Source: Anaeramoeba flamelloides (lineage: Eukaryota; Metamonada; Anaeramoebidae). From it: a stretch of DNA of 64,000 bases. Below the pieces are notes generated by a model. It had not been told where the DNA came from and did not search any database. It saw only the letters and a program-made list of their open reading frames with translations. Shown here piece by piece: positions 49,501 through 61,597 of this stretch (the stretch's first letter is position 1; each line of letters begins with the position of its first letter). The position numbers were made by a program, and so were the translations under genes. Location: positions 4,774,001-4,838,000 of the forward strand of contig JANTQA010000060.1 in the NCBI GenBank assembly GCA_027625915.1. The letters are read 5' to 3'.

Positions 49501-50249
49501 TGAAAGAATAAGCAATAATACACTTTACATTCAATTTGGAAATAAAATTGAATGTAATAAATATTTTATTGATTTTTTTTTGTATTTTATTGTTTTGTTA
49601 TTATTCCTTCTTTGCAGTTATATAATCTGTTTCGTTAAATCTGGAATTGTTTTTCAATTATTGATTTAAGTTTAATTTTCAGTTTGGTTAAATAGAAAAA
49701 CCCGATAAAGATTAGGGATGATACCTAATCCATTTGATCGATCATTAATTTTTTGGTGAAATTTCAAAAAAGTTAAAAATGCTATTTTTTTGTTCAACTG
49801 GCTTCATCATTTTGGAAACAAAAATTTTTATTTTTTCGTTTGATATTTTTTTCTTTTATTTGGATAAAAGGGCGTACATATAAAAACATTAATATTATGT
49901 AACTTTAATCCTGAGTTAATATGAGCCTTGAAAAAATACAAAATATTGAGATTTTTTTTTTTGTCTATATTTAATTTTGGGTCTGTTTAAATTTCTTAGA
50001 TCGGGTTTAGAAGTTCTTCTAAAATAAATTATTCTTTTAATGTATTATTTTTTTTTTTTTTTTTTTTGTTTTTTTATAAATCCGAATGCAAAATGCAGTA
50101 TTGATTGTCTGTTTTTTCATTACCCCGACCCCATACACCTTTCTATTTATCTTGTTATTAAAAAACTTGAAATAATAACAAAATGATAATTATTAAAAAA
50201 ATAAAAAATTAATTTATTAATTAACAAAATAAAGTTTGGAAAAAATAAC
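46521..50249. other. Intergenic region RACK1-BTB gene
   Basis: The two genes converge here. The 3.7-kb region is AT-rich with many A and T runs and contains one family-2 element near its right end (49465-50008). No gene is supported. Confidence 0.6.
49465..50008 (+). mobile_element. Family-2 MITE-like element
   Basis: The left terminus is TAAATTCCAAAAATTTGGACA, one of the best preserved in the window. The decayed right end is near GTCTGTTTAAATTTCTTAG. Internal blocks are GTTGAAAGAATAAGCAAT, TTTACATTCAATTTGGAAAT and CATTTGATCGATCATTAAT. Confidence 0.7.
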
Positions 50250-52118
50250 TTAATAATATGAAACAAATTTAACCGAATTGGCAATAATTTTATCACCATC
50301 TGTCGAAGGTAAAAAAAAGTCTTCACCTTTTTTATCAGAAATGGGGAGAAAATTTAAAACAACCACGACCCCTGACCAAGGCTTTTTTTGCCTTAGCGTA
50401 ATTAAAGCATTCTCGTCATCGTAATTTGCAATTACTAAAAGTAATTCATCATGATCCAGTGATTTTGTTAAATTTGATTTTATATGGAAGGAGCAAATCC
50501 CACCATCAAATGATTTTACATTTTTCATGATCGGGTGGTTTGGATAAAAAATTTTTCCGATTTTGGATCTTTTGTTGACAATTGCTTCGCCTTTGCCAAT
50601 GGGCAAAAAATCCAATATCCGCCCTTTAATTTCATTTTTGTAGCCAAGAATTAAAGTGTTCACTGAACAAATGACTACCCCCTTCCCAGATTCAACAAAT
50701 TTGGCAAGTAAATCGCCGAGAACCACTGAATCGTGGAAATTGTTATAACTGAAAACAAATATGGAATCAAATTTTTTGATTTCTTGAAAGGATGGCGTGC
50801 GATCATGAACATTGATAAATTCAACTTTTCTAATACCCTTTGATTTGATTGATTCAATAACTTGGTTGATCCTTTTTACAGAGGAATGCGAGGCTAATAA
50901 TAGCACTTTTAAACTTTTTTTATTGCTTCTTGATCTTTCGAATTCCTTTCCCCTTATCGAAGATAATTTTTTACATATTTTTGATGCATTCTTAATAATG
51001 GTATCCAATGGGATAAGCTTGGAACGCCCAATTTCTCGCAAGCCCTCTAATCCCACATATTCCAATTTGATTAATGGTAATAAATTTTTTATTTTATCAG
51101 CCACCTTCTTGGGATCTACTTTAATTATATTTTTTTTGCTGGTTGTCTGATGAGAAGAGACTTTACTTTTTTTTTTTTTTTTTTTGATAGTGTTTAGATT
51201 CGACAATCGTATTTTTTTTTTCGATTTTTCCTTTTCTCTGTCTTTTTTGTTGTGCTTTTTGATCTCTTTTTCCAGATCTTGGATGTTCTTTTCTGTTAAA
51301 TTCTTGGTTTTGGATTTTGAATCTTTTTCTTTTTTTTGTTGCTTATTTGTTTCCTGTTCCTTTTCCTTTTCTTTTTCTTTTACTATTTCCCTTTCCTTTT
51401 CCCTTTCCTTTTCTTTTTCTTTTTCTTTTTCTTTTTCTTTCCCATTCTCTTTTCTTTTCTCATGATTGTGGATTGGGCTATTCTTTAAAAATATTTTTTT
51501 AATGTTTGGATCATGTTGAGAAAACCATTCACCCCTTTCCCGGAGTCTTCGGAATAGTTCAATTTCTGGAATCATTAAGTTATTATTTTTCAAAACTAAT
51601 TCGATTGAAGACTCCTTTAAGAAATTAAAGATACCTTGAATTTTCAATACTTGATCGGAATTATCTTCAAAAAATGTTAGTGCCTCCTTTTGTACCTCTG
51701 GGTCGTTTACTTGTTTTGCTTGTTCCAATGTCGACAAGCAATTTGTCAAGGTTAAATTTTCTACTAAATATCTTTTGCAGATCTCCTTTAAACCAAGAAT
51801 TTGTAATTGCTCTGCGGTCGATAATACAGATACAACATTTTTGCTTGTTAGATCTACTTTTTGTGTGTAGATATAATTTAAAACAGTCCGAAAGATAACA
51901 GGCTCGATCGTGGGTACAAACAGCTCGGTTAATGATCGTGGTAACGATCTCCAATTCTTTGGGAAAAACATTTTTCGGTAAAGCGAAGAGGAGGCAGCAA
52001 GGATCACCTTATGCGCATAGATTTCTTTTTCCTTTTTCCCAACAACAAATTTGACATCAGCTAGTTCGGGCTCATTAATAATTGTACTTAAGAGATGTTT
52101 TCTTGATTGAAACTCCAT
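50250..52118 (-). CDS. BTB-BACK protein with KE-rich linker and amidotransferase-like C-terminal domain
   Basis: This is a single exon. I start at the Met at 52118 (MEFQSRKHLLSTIINEPELA), since the frame upstream lacks domain sequence. The protein has 622 residues. Residues about 15-110 are a BTB/POZ domain (ADVKFVVGKKEKEIYAHKVI, LAASSSLYRKMF, LNYIYTQKVDL), usually a dimerisation and cullin-3 adaptor domain. About 115-215 looks like BACK. A highly charged Lys/Glu linker (about 230-345) follows. Residues about 345-400 contain LLPLIKLEYVGLEGLREIGR, and 400-620 a Rossmann-like domain (LKVLLLASHS, FDSIFVFSYNNF, GKGVVICSVN, FYPNHPIMKNVKSFDGG, STDGDKIIANSVKF). That layout suggests a ThuA or class-I glutamine amidotransferase-like fold with no obvious catalytic triad. 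The function is not known; a BTB-based ubiquitin-ligase adaptor is one guess. Confidence 0.8.
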   Translation of the reverse strand: MEFQSRKHLLSTIINEPELADVKFVVGKKEKEIYAHKVILAASSSLYRKMFFPKNWRSLPRSLTELFVPTIEPVIFRTVLNYIYTQKVDLTSKNVVSVLSTAEQLQILGLKEICKRYLVENLTLTNCLSTLEQAKQVNDPEVQKEALTFFEDNSDQVLKIQGIFNFLKESSIELVLKNNNLMIPEIELFRRLRERGEWFSQHDPNIKKIFLKNSPIHNHEKRKENGKEKEKEKEKEKEREKEREIVKEKEKEKEQETNKQQKKEKDSKSKTKNLTEKNIQDLEKEIKKHNKKDREKEKSKKKIRLSNLNTIKKKKKKSKVSSHQTTSKKNIIKVDPKKVADKIKNLLPLIKLEYVGLEGLREIGRSKLIPLDTIIKNASKICKKLSSIRGKEFERSRSNKKSLKVLLLASHSSVKRINQVIESIKSKGIRKVEFINVHDRTPSFQEIKKFDSIFVFSYNNFHDSVVLGDLLAKFVESGKGVVICSVNTLILGYKNEIKGRILDFLPIGKGEAIVNKRSKIGKIFYPNHPIMKNVKSFDGGICSFHIKSNLTKSLDHDELLLVIANYDDENALITLRQKKPWSGVVVVLNFLPISDKKGEDFFLPSTDGDKIIANSVKFVSYY

Positions 52119-54728
52119 TATTTTGTTGAAACAAAGAGAAGATTGTTTGTTAATGTTTTTAGTTAAATAAACATTTAAGAAAAAATGAACAGATTTTTCC
52201 AAAACAATTCCTTTTTTGGAATTTTGAGAATTTAAGAAATTCAAAATTTGGAATCATTAGATAAAAATGATTCCAACGGAATTGATTCTTATCAAATATT
52301 TTATACCTGTTAAAGTGCCTTTGAAGTCTAATTTTTTAAAACATAAAAAATTATTATATTCTGATTACACGGAATCAAAAAAAGAAATTTTATTTGTTAC
52401 CAAAACTCTATTAACCAAATGAAAAATAGTCTTTTGTTTCCAAATCAAAGTAAAAAAGTTTTCTTATCAGGAATAAACTTAAAAAGATCATGATTGATGA
52501 AAGGATGATGAAAACTAAAATCTCAAGAAGAAAAAAATCAAATATTGATTTTTTTGATAAATATTAAATTCTTTCGAATAAATTATAAAAATCAATTTAT
52601 AAAATTATTAGATTTTGAGATGAATGAGGTATTTAATTAACAATCAAATTTAAACAAGAAGCAAGTATAGATTAATCATTGAAATAAAAAACAATCATTT
52701 GATTTTATGGAATCATAAAAGAAAACAATTTTTGAGGTTTTTATCAATTAAGAATCAAAATGTGAACTCTCTATACAGTGTTTTACCATTTTGAAAAAAA
52801 ATGTCAAATAGAAATTAATTTCAAATCATTTTTAATAGTAAATTGGTAGTAAAAAAATGAAACTTTTCGAATATTTTTTACTTTTTTTTCACTGATCTTC
52901 CATAAAGATATTTGAAATTGAAATTCCACAAACTTGATGAATACCAATTGTTAAAATCTTAAAGTCAATTCCACATGAATAGAGAAATCAGAGTATCAAA
53001 AAATCAAAAAAGTTTTACTTTTTACTAATGTTTGCAATTAAAATTCAAATTTGTGGAAATTGAGCATATACTTGGATTTTAGTTTTATGTTGTTATGGAA
53101 ATTCCATTTTCATTACAATAATCAATCTAAACTTTGGATCTGATTTTTTTGTTTTTTTTCATATGAACAAAAAAATATGTTTATAAATATTTTAAAATGA
53201 GTACTTTTACAACTGTTATTTTACAATTAAATGGGCTGTATCAATTTTTTCCCAGAATGCTGAGAAAAAAAGAAGTGTATTTCTTATTAATTAGGAATAA
53301 TCACCCTAATATACCAATAAAATAAGTTTTTAATATGAAATACTCTCGTCCATATACTTTTTTGAAAAACCATAAAATAATTATAAAATACATTAAGATA
53401 ATAATCAAAAAAATAAAAAATTATTTCTCCAGTAAATATCTATATTTTGCAATTCTTAAAATTTATATTTATGAGATTATGAATTGTTTTTCTTTGTATG
53501 TTACAGGAAATTAAAATTTTGAAATGAAAATAATATTCCTTGCTCTATTTGTGAAAATAATTCAAATTAAATCACTTTGGATCTTCAATTGTTCAATTTT
53601 TTGAAGATTTTTTTTATTCAATTTTGGGTTTTATTTTTTTATATTAAAATCAAGAAATATATTATAGGGAATCCTTTAAATTAACCAAAGAGTAAAATAA
53701 AAAAACAATCAAAAATATAGAAATGAGAAGCTGTGTATTTATAACAAATTTTTTCTATTTTAAAACTAAACCAAATATGTCAACTTCCAGATAAACATGT
53801 GGAAAATCAAGAATGAAAATAAAATAAAGTCAACAAAAAGTTTATTTTTGTTTTTTTTTAATCAATCTTTTGATTTTTGATTTATATTGTTTTATTTGAT
53901 ATATAAATATATTATACTAAGATATATTCTGCTCCTGTATTTATTAAAACTTTAATTTATTTAATTCAAGAACTGTTTTTAATGATTGAGTTGCACATAG
54001 ACGGGGACACTTTAAAAAAGAAAAAGGTAATATGTCCTTAAAGAAAATATTGGAACTTTGTTAATTCTATTCTAAAAAAATTAAAATGCTAAATATTGGT
54101 TGAAAAATAATTCACAACCAATTCAGATAAAGGGATTGAAAGTCTAAGAGATAATTTTTTTGAAAATTGATTAGTAACTTTCCAAGCTAACTTCTGAAAT
54201 AGGATGAGAAATTTTCCTCATACGTCTAAATTCAAAAAATTGTTAAAAAAAATTTTTTTGAAGTTAAAAATTGTTTTTTATGAATTTAAACACTATTTCA
54301 AAAGAATTTGAACTTGATCAGAGAATAAACCTAAGTCCACTTGATTAAAAAATCAAATTTCAAGGCTTTTAAGATATAAGTTCCTTAATTTCCTTCAATT
54401 ACCCAAAAGACAGACATCCTAATTTTTACCAATCAAACGAAATAAAGCCCCAAAAAAAAAAATTAAGAAAGGATTTCACATTATATCTCAAAAAATCCAA
54501 GAAAAGAACCAAACAAACAAATTTCAATTGTGTTTCTTTAGTTTAGGTTCCCTAATTTGATTTTTCATTTTTTTCTTCTTTTTTTTTTTTTTTTTCTTAC
54601 CAACTCTTTTCAATTCAAAAATTGGAATTTTAGATTTTTCCAAATAAAAAAAAAAAAAACAAAGTACCAACATAAATCAAAATTATAACTATAACCCAAA
54701 CTAAAATTCAAGTCAAATAAAGACAGCA
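52119..54728. promoter_or_regulatory. Divergent intergenic region BTB gene-VPS18
   Basis: The 2.6-kb AT-rich interval holds the promoters of two divergent genes. The minus-strand frame of the BTB gene stays open to 52244, so a start 42 codons further upstream is possible. No promoter motif or repeat family is recognised. Confidence 0.5.
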
Positions 54729-56510
54729 ATGGATAGAGATTTTTCAATTTCCTCTGATGAAGATAGCTCTGTGAGCTCAAGATCAATTTTCACACGTGAT
54801 CGAAATTCTGAAAGTAGCACCTTTTCAAGCCAAGGGCAAATGGACTTCAAAGAGGATGCGATCTTTCAAGTGAACACTACAGACATTAATGTTCGAAACT
54901 TAGAGATCACGACTGCGGCTTCAGCGAACAAGATCATTGTGATGGGGTGTAAAGACGGGACCATTCTTCGAACGTCGACCAGCAGCAACACAAAGACGCG
55001 ATGCAAAATCCACGAAGGCAAGGATCGTGAAGTGGTTAAAATGTTTTTAGATCCCACGGGGAACCATTTAATTGTGACGTGTAAGGGAGGTTATAACTAT
55101 TACAACCATTTTCGAACTGATCCGAAAAAGTTTCATCTGATGAAGGAGCTCAAAAACATTACCATCACGTGCATAGCCTGGGGGCGGAACGATCCCGTTG
55201 AGAAAAAGCCCGAGCCATTTTTGATTGGAACCAATATTGGCACCATTTATTATGCCATTTACAAGGGCCTGGTCTCTCAAATAACTTCCACCATTCTTAA
55301 TATCCTTTCACAGTCTGCTGATTTCAATTTGCGTGCAACTTTTAAAACAGATTCAGAAATCAAGAACATCATGATTCAATATTTGGGAAAAGAAAAATTA
55401 AGGATCTTAATTTTAACAGCAAAACGGTTTTTAGAACTGGAAGGAGGCCCAACTTTATCACATGTGTTTGATCTCTTTAATAGCATTATTAGTGAAGATT
55501 TGAACAAAGGCAATTGCTCGAATTTTTCATTTCTACCAAGGCAATTTACACTAAAAAAGGCCAATGATGAAATTTGTTATTTAAACGGCAACACAATCAG
55601 ATTTGGGCATTTGGACGAAAACCTCAGGTTCAAATCTTCGCAACAGATTAAAAGATTTACTGCTGATTTTGAAATTGAAGATCTATATAATAGCAACGAT
55701 CCAAAATTAAATTTGAATAAATTAGATGTAATGAATCTTGGAACGGGAAATGAAAAGCTAAATGCCGAGTTGGAAAGAAAAATATGTGGATGTATAATTA
55801 CAGAATATCATATTATTGTTGGCTATACCTTTTCTGATCCAAACCAAAATCAAAATTCAAAAACAAATACCAAAGATAATCAGAGCAAGAATGAAAATAA
55901 AAAAATGGGAATAAGCTTTTTAAAAAAAAATCAAAAAAAGAAAAGTAAAAACAAGAAAAGCACGAACAATCTAACTGATTCCTATGGGGAAATTTTAATC
56001 TTTTCCCAATTGACTCATAAATGTGTTGAAAGACATAAAATCAAAGGGCTTAAAGAATTAATAATGGATTCAATATTTTATGATCCAATTTTAATATATA
56101 TTGTTACGCAAAAAGGGATCTCATTATTGATTAGTAATACGGAAAAGAGGGATTTAGTGAAACAATATTTAGAAAACAAAAATTACCCCATGGCATTAAG
56201 ATTTGCAAAAACTAAAATGGAAAAGCAAAATGTATATCGGCTATATGGCTATTCCTTATTTAAAAATGGATCTTATGAGCTTGCTGCAGAAAAGTTTACA
56301 CAATCGGATTTAAAATGGGAAACGGTGGCTTTACTGTTTTTAGAATTGAATGACAATATATACTTAATTTCATATTTGACGCAAATAATTGAAAAAATGC
56401 ATTTGAATAATCCAAAAAATAAACAAAAGTTTTTGTTAGTCTCTACTTGGATCCTTGAATTATATTTAAGAAAATTTACCGAATTAGAATTACAAAATTT
56501 CAATGAAGAA

Positions 56511-56576
<66 letters not shown>

Positions 56577-58004
56577 AATCAGAATAAGAATGATAAAATA
56601 ATTGAAAGTGGCGTGAAAAATGGTAAAAAAATATATCTTCGATGTAAAAGGTTTTTACAAAAATATTGCAAACAGTTAAATTCCAAGATTGTTTATAAAT
56701 TATTAGAATCACATAATAGAATCAATTTGTTAATACAATATTGTATTGCAATTGAAAATTATGAAAAGGCAATTTTAATATTAATCCAAGAAAAGAAATT
56801 TGATAAAGCAATCAAATATATTACACAAACCCAAGATCCAGAATTGTTTTATAAATATTCTTATTTACTAATTGGACAAGAACCAAATCTGCTAATACTT
56901 TCTTGGATTCAGTTTATTGAAAACCAAAACAAAAACAAAAGGCATAAAAAAGGAGAGAATCTAAACTGTGAAAGATTAATTCCATCGATTGACAAATATT
57001 TAAAAAGATATAATTTCCATTTAAATGAAAAGCATCCATTGATCGAATTTTTTAGTTTATTAAACCCAAAAAATCAAAAGATAACCACAAATAATTATTT
57101 AATTTCCTTTTATTTAAATTACAATTTGACCACGAAATTACATCATTTTATATATTCATTAAAACGTAATTTTAAATTATTTGATCCCTTATTTACATTA
57201 AACATATGTAAAAAAAAAAAATATTATGAAATTGTGACTTATTTGTATTCACTGCTGCCCAAATATAAGGAAGCAATAGAATACGCCCTAAAATATGATC
57301 ATAAATTGGCATTAAAATATATTGACGAAATAGATGACAAACAATTAAAAACAACACTGCTATTAAAAATTTGCGAACATTTAATTAAAAAGGATCGCAA
57401 TATCACACGCGCAGTGGAAGTTGTTGGCGAATATCCTGAAATTAGAATTGATGATTTCATTTCAATTTTGCCAGGATTTGTTAAATTAAATGATTTCAAA
57501 ATGCAAGTGAAAGAATCCCTAATAGAACACACCAAAAAAATGCAAATTTTGAAATATAATATTAAGGACTCAAATACTAAAATAAAGGAAATTCATCACA
57601 AAATTAAAAATATCAAAAACTTAAAAACAAATTTTAAACCTGATCAAAATTGCTCCATTTGTAAAAAGCCAATCGGCTTGTCAAACAATTACTATATTTT
57701 TAAATGTAACCACATTTTTCATGAAAATTGCTTGAAAGAAAAAATGATCAACCAATTCTTGTCGCAATCAGAAATTAGACAAGTTAAAGATTTTGAAATT
57801 TCAATTAAAGATCAAAATGATATTCTCAATAAAAATCCTGATTTGAAACTCAAGCAATCAACAGAAAAAAATTTAAACAAATTAAAAAATAAATACGACC
57901 AATTAATTGCTCCAAGTTGTGTCCTATGTGGAAATATAACTGTCGATATTTTAAATAAGCCTTTTACTAGTTCCGTTGAAGAAGAAAATTCTTGGAAATT
58001 ATAA
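54729..58004 (+). CDS. VPS18: VPS18 (Pep3), HOPS/CORVET core subunit
   Basis: VPS18 is a shared core subunit of the HOPS and CORVET tethering complexes that drive endosome and lysosome fusion. The frame is a single exon of 1091 residues (human VPS18 is about 970). A Ser-rich N-terminus is followed by the beta-propeller region with VVKMFLDPTGNHLIVTCKGG, ITCIAWGR and FLIGTNIGTIYYAIYKG, which match the Vps18/Pep3 family. The middle is an alpha-solenoid (QYLENKNYPMALRFAKT; EAIEYALKYDHKLALKYIDE). Residues about 974-1070 form the atypical RING-H2: CSICKKPIGLSNNYYIFKCN, HIFHENCLKEK, then after a long insert PSCVLCGNITVDILNKPF, matching the split RING of VPS18. Residues about 595-617 are a run of 11 Asn and 11 Asp. 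No intron is needed, unlike its neighbours. Confidence 0.93.
56512..56577 (+). repeat. (AAT)n(GAT)n microsatellite coding poly-Asn/poly-Asp
   Basis: About eleven AAT codons are followed by about eleven GAT codons inside VPS18, giving a run of Asn then Asp in the solenoid region. The uniform codons indicate recent slippage expansion, not selection for the residues. Confidence 0.95.
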
Positions 58005-58189
58005 TAGTTTTTTTTTTTTTATTATTATTTTCATTTTTATTTTTGCTTTATGAATTTAAAAAAATAATTTTTGTCCTAATTTTTTTAAATGTAAACGAAT
58101 TTCAAGTTATTTATAAAAAAAAATAAATTATCTTCTTTTAATTAATTTAATTTGATTACTATTTGATAATTTTTTCCTTTTTTCTTGTT

Positions 58190-58272
58190 CTTGTCCTGAT
58201 TCTTTTTTTATTCTTTTTCTTTTTTTTTTATTCTTTTTCTTTTTTTTTATATTCTTTTTCTTTTTCTTTTTC
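58190..58272 (+). repeat. Pyrimidine tandem repeat downstream of VPS18
   Basis: About three to four units of TTCTTTTTCTTTTTTTTTTA, with variants. It lies roughly 190 bp after the VPS18 stop and could be transcribed as part of the 3' flank. Confidence 0.7.
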
Positions 58273-59322
58273 ATTTTTTTATTTTTAAATTTCTAAAAAT
58301 AAAGATATAAAAAAACTATTTAAATTGTTACTTTTTTTTTACTGGGGGTTTATTTTGAATATTTTTAAGGATATTAGTACCAAATTAATTCATAATATGG
58401 AATGTAAATATATACTAATTATTTTGGTTTTGGTGAAAAAGATCTATTGTAAAATATTACAATTAATTTTTTTTACAAATATCAAATATTTTTTTTTTTT
58501 TCAAATATGATTTCATTTATTGATCTTTCTAACCCTAATAAGCAAGTATCTAAAAACATCAAGGAGACATGTCTTCTATTTCTTTTCTATTGAATACGAG
58601 TATTAAAACCTTTTTACTTATTGGTTACTGAGAGATATTTAAATAATTTACATACAAATCAATATTACCCTTCATTACAATTTTGTAGTTACAAAGTATT
58701 TATAATGAAAAAAAAAATTAAGACCAAAAAAATTCATTTATCCAAAAAAAAAAAAAATTGCACTTGCTTGGGGATCATAAGATGTTCAACACCAAAAAAT
58801 TAGTGCAAAATTATTTTATAATTAATTTATTTATATCTTGTCTTCGAAACATGTTGTTTAAATTTCCAAAATCATTATTCATCCTAAATTTAAATATACT
58901 TGGTAAAAATTCATTTTTTTAATTTGTAAGTTATTATTTTCATTAAAAGATATCAAGGTTCCCAATCTTAATTTTATATGATATTATCTAGGTATAAAAA
59001 TTGGTAATAATATTCTAATTTTTGATTATAAAAAAATTTTTTATAGGTCTTCTAATTTTGATAAATTTTAAAATTGAAGAGGAGTTTATAACTAAACTTT
59101 GTTGTTTAAAAAAAAATTACCTGTTATTAAAGTTTTTTCCTGTTTTTTAAAAAGATTATTCGTTCATTATTTTCTCCCAAACAAAGTATTTTTTTTCATT
59201 TTTAGGAAACATTTTAATGAAATATTTTGAAAAAAAAAACAATATGTACTGATTTAGCCTCTATTAATATTTCATTTTATTGAATATTATTAGATAAAAA
59301 ATCAAAAAAATTATCTAGAATA

Positions 59323-59324
<2 letters not shown>

Positions 59325-59352
<28 letters not shown>
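59325..59352. repeat. (AT)n microsatellite
   Basis: About 14 AT units lie in the VPS18-RGS intergenic region. Confidence 0.9.
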
Positions 59353-59354
<2 letters not shown>

Positions 59355-59511
59355 CCTGTTTAGACTTTTTTTTGAAATAACTTAGATCATACTCATTAAT
59401 ACTGAAATAAAAATACAGTATGTCGACTTTATATATAATAAATTAATACCATACTACCCCCCTTAATTAATACTTGAAAAATAATGTATCTATCTAAACA
59501 CAATTCCAAAA

Positions 59512-59930
59512 AATATGACTAACCTAAAATAATAAATTGAAAAAAAAAAATAGATTCCCTTAGTATTCAAGAACAACTAATAATTAAATATGATTAATTG
59601 TTAACTTTTAAATGATCCTAAATATTTAAAAGCCTTATATTTTAAAAATGAAAAAAAAAATAAAGCCAAAAATTAAAAAAAAAAAAAGTAAATTAGAATT
59701 TTTGAAATTTTCATTAACGATTTTTTATACCGATCTTTCACTGAAAAAAAGTTAACAAGAAGATTTTTTACTAATAATTAAATATATTTTAAAAGATATT
59801 CAATGATCTCAATTTTTTTTGCTATTATTGATCTTTTGGAAGATCTTTATTTTTTCCACAGGATCTTTTACAAAAAAAAAAAAAATAAACAAATAAATAG
59901 AAAAGTGCAAAAAAAATTCTAATTCTTAAA
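59512..59930 (+). mobile_element. Diverged family-3 copy
   Basis: Blocks shared with 13646-14236 in the same order and orientation: AATTCCAAAAAATATGACTAACCT (terminus), CTTAGTATTCAAGAACAA, TAAATGATCCTAAATAT, GATCTTTCACTGAAAAAAAG and TTTTAAAAGATATTCAATG. The right terminus is not preserved, so the end is approximate. Confidence 0.6.
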
Positions 59931-60664
59931 TTTTCAGCACTTTTATATGTGTTTAATCATAAAATTCCAGATTTAAATCTCTTAACGTATCAGATTTCCT
60001 TTGATCTATAATTGGTCAAATATTTCGGCATCTTTATGGAAAAAGTATATGTTGATTATCCATAAATTTTGACATAAAATTTAATAACCACCAACCCACT
60101 TAACCCTTGGTGGTTTCAATAAAAATATTCTAATTCAAGGTTTTGCTTTTTTTACTTTTGTTTCTCTTTTCTTTATTGCTTTTCTTTCTCTTTTTCTTAT
60201 GAGTTTTGTAAAATATTTTTTTATTTTTTTGAGGAAAAGATATCATATATATTTTAATTTTGCCTATTTTAAAATAAGAATAAAAAAATCCAAATAAATT
60301 TAGAATTTCAGAAACTGTTGTATAGTTTCAAGTTCCGCAGAGTGTTATCAATTACCTTATGGTATCTAGCTTTTTAGGAATTCAACAGAATAGAGAAGAA
60401 TCTTTGATTTTACCAAATTCTTTTGAAATCTTAAATACATATATACAGTGGTTTTGTTAATTTAAGAAATAAATCTAAAATTAAATAAATTTTAGTTTTT
60501 GTTTTTTAAATTTAAAAAATCCTAATACTAAATAAGAGGAAATTTTTATTAATCACCACTCTTCAACTACTTTAAAATTCAAAAAAAAAAAAAAATTCTT
60601 ATATCTTAAACTCTAGACTGATAGAATGTATAAAAATCAGAAGTTTAAAAAATATTTATAAGTA

Positions 60665-61193
60665 AATTAAATTCCAAAAATTTTAAAAAGTTTAAACAGT
60701 TGAAAGAATAACAATTCTATGCTTTACATTCAATTTGGAAATAATTTTTTTTTTACAAAGTTTTTTATATTTTGTCTTCATTATTTTGTTTTCATTTCCT
60801 TTTTTGTGAGTTACATAATCTGTATTGTTAGATCTGGAATTTTTTTTCCATAATAGATAGAATGTTAGTGTTGAGTTTGTTAAATAGTAAAATCACATAC
60901 TATTGTTCGGTGGTATCTTATCATTTGATCGATCAACAATTGTTGGTGAAATTTCAATAAATTTACCAATACAATTTTTGTTCCACTGGTTTCAATATTT
61001 TGGACACACCGATTTTTATTTTTTTTCTTTTTATATTTTTTTCTTTTACTTGGATAAGGCTGATAACTTATAATGACATTATTATTAGGTAACTTAAATG
61101 TGGTTATAGATTACTTTTGGAAAAATATAATGAATGGAGTTTTTTTTACCTATTTCTGATTTTGGGTGTATCTATATTGTTGGGATGGGGTTT
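60665..61193 (+). mobile_element. Family-2 MITE-like element
   Basis: It begins TTAAATTCCAAAAATTTT and shares GTTGAAAGAATAACAAT, TTTACATTCAATTTGGAAAT, TTTGATCGATCAACAATTG and TTTACCAATACAATTTTTG with the other copies. The right end near GGTGTATCTATATTGTTGGG is decayed. Orientation is the same as all family-2 copies here. Confidence 0.7.
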
Positions 61194-61597
61194 ATAGTAA
61201 AGCAAAATTTCCTTAAAATATTCAAAATTAAAAAAATGTATATTTCCAATTGCATTGGAATTAGAATAAATATATATAATTTGAGAAATTAATAATTATA
61301 TCATTTCTTAACAGAGAAATAAAATACAGGTAATTTTAATTCAAGAATATCCCAAGAACAAATTAATTTTATTTAAGAAATTCAATTCCAAGTTTATTTG
61401 TAAGACAATCTTTCAAAGTTGAAAACCATGATTAATCTTTATTTTTTCAGTGCCGCCGAATACAATAATAATAAAAATAAAACAATAAAAATACAATAAA
61501 AGAACTAAAAATATTAATTAATTTAAAAGTTTATTAAAAAATTTTTATTTAACAAACAAAAAATAAAACAAAAGAAATAAAAAAATATATTTTAAAA

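Larger units (their letters stand above)
58005..61597. other. Intergenic region VPS18-RGS/ankyrin gene
   Basis: The genes converge on this 3.6-kb stretch. It holds a pyrimidine-rich tandem repeat (58190-58272), an (AT)n tract near 59325-59352, and one family-3 and one family-2 element. I support no gene here. Confidence 0.6.

Noticed and set aside
51184-51502. Plus-strand Phe/Ser/Leu-rich frames resembling membrane proteins
   Set aside because: They are antisense to the KEKEKE linker of the BTB gene and have no independent support.
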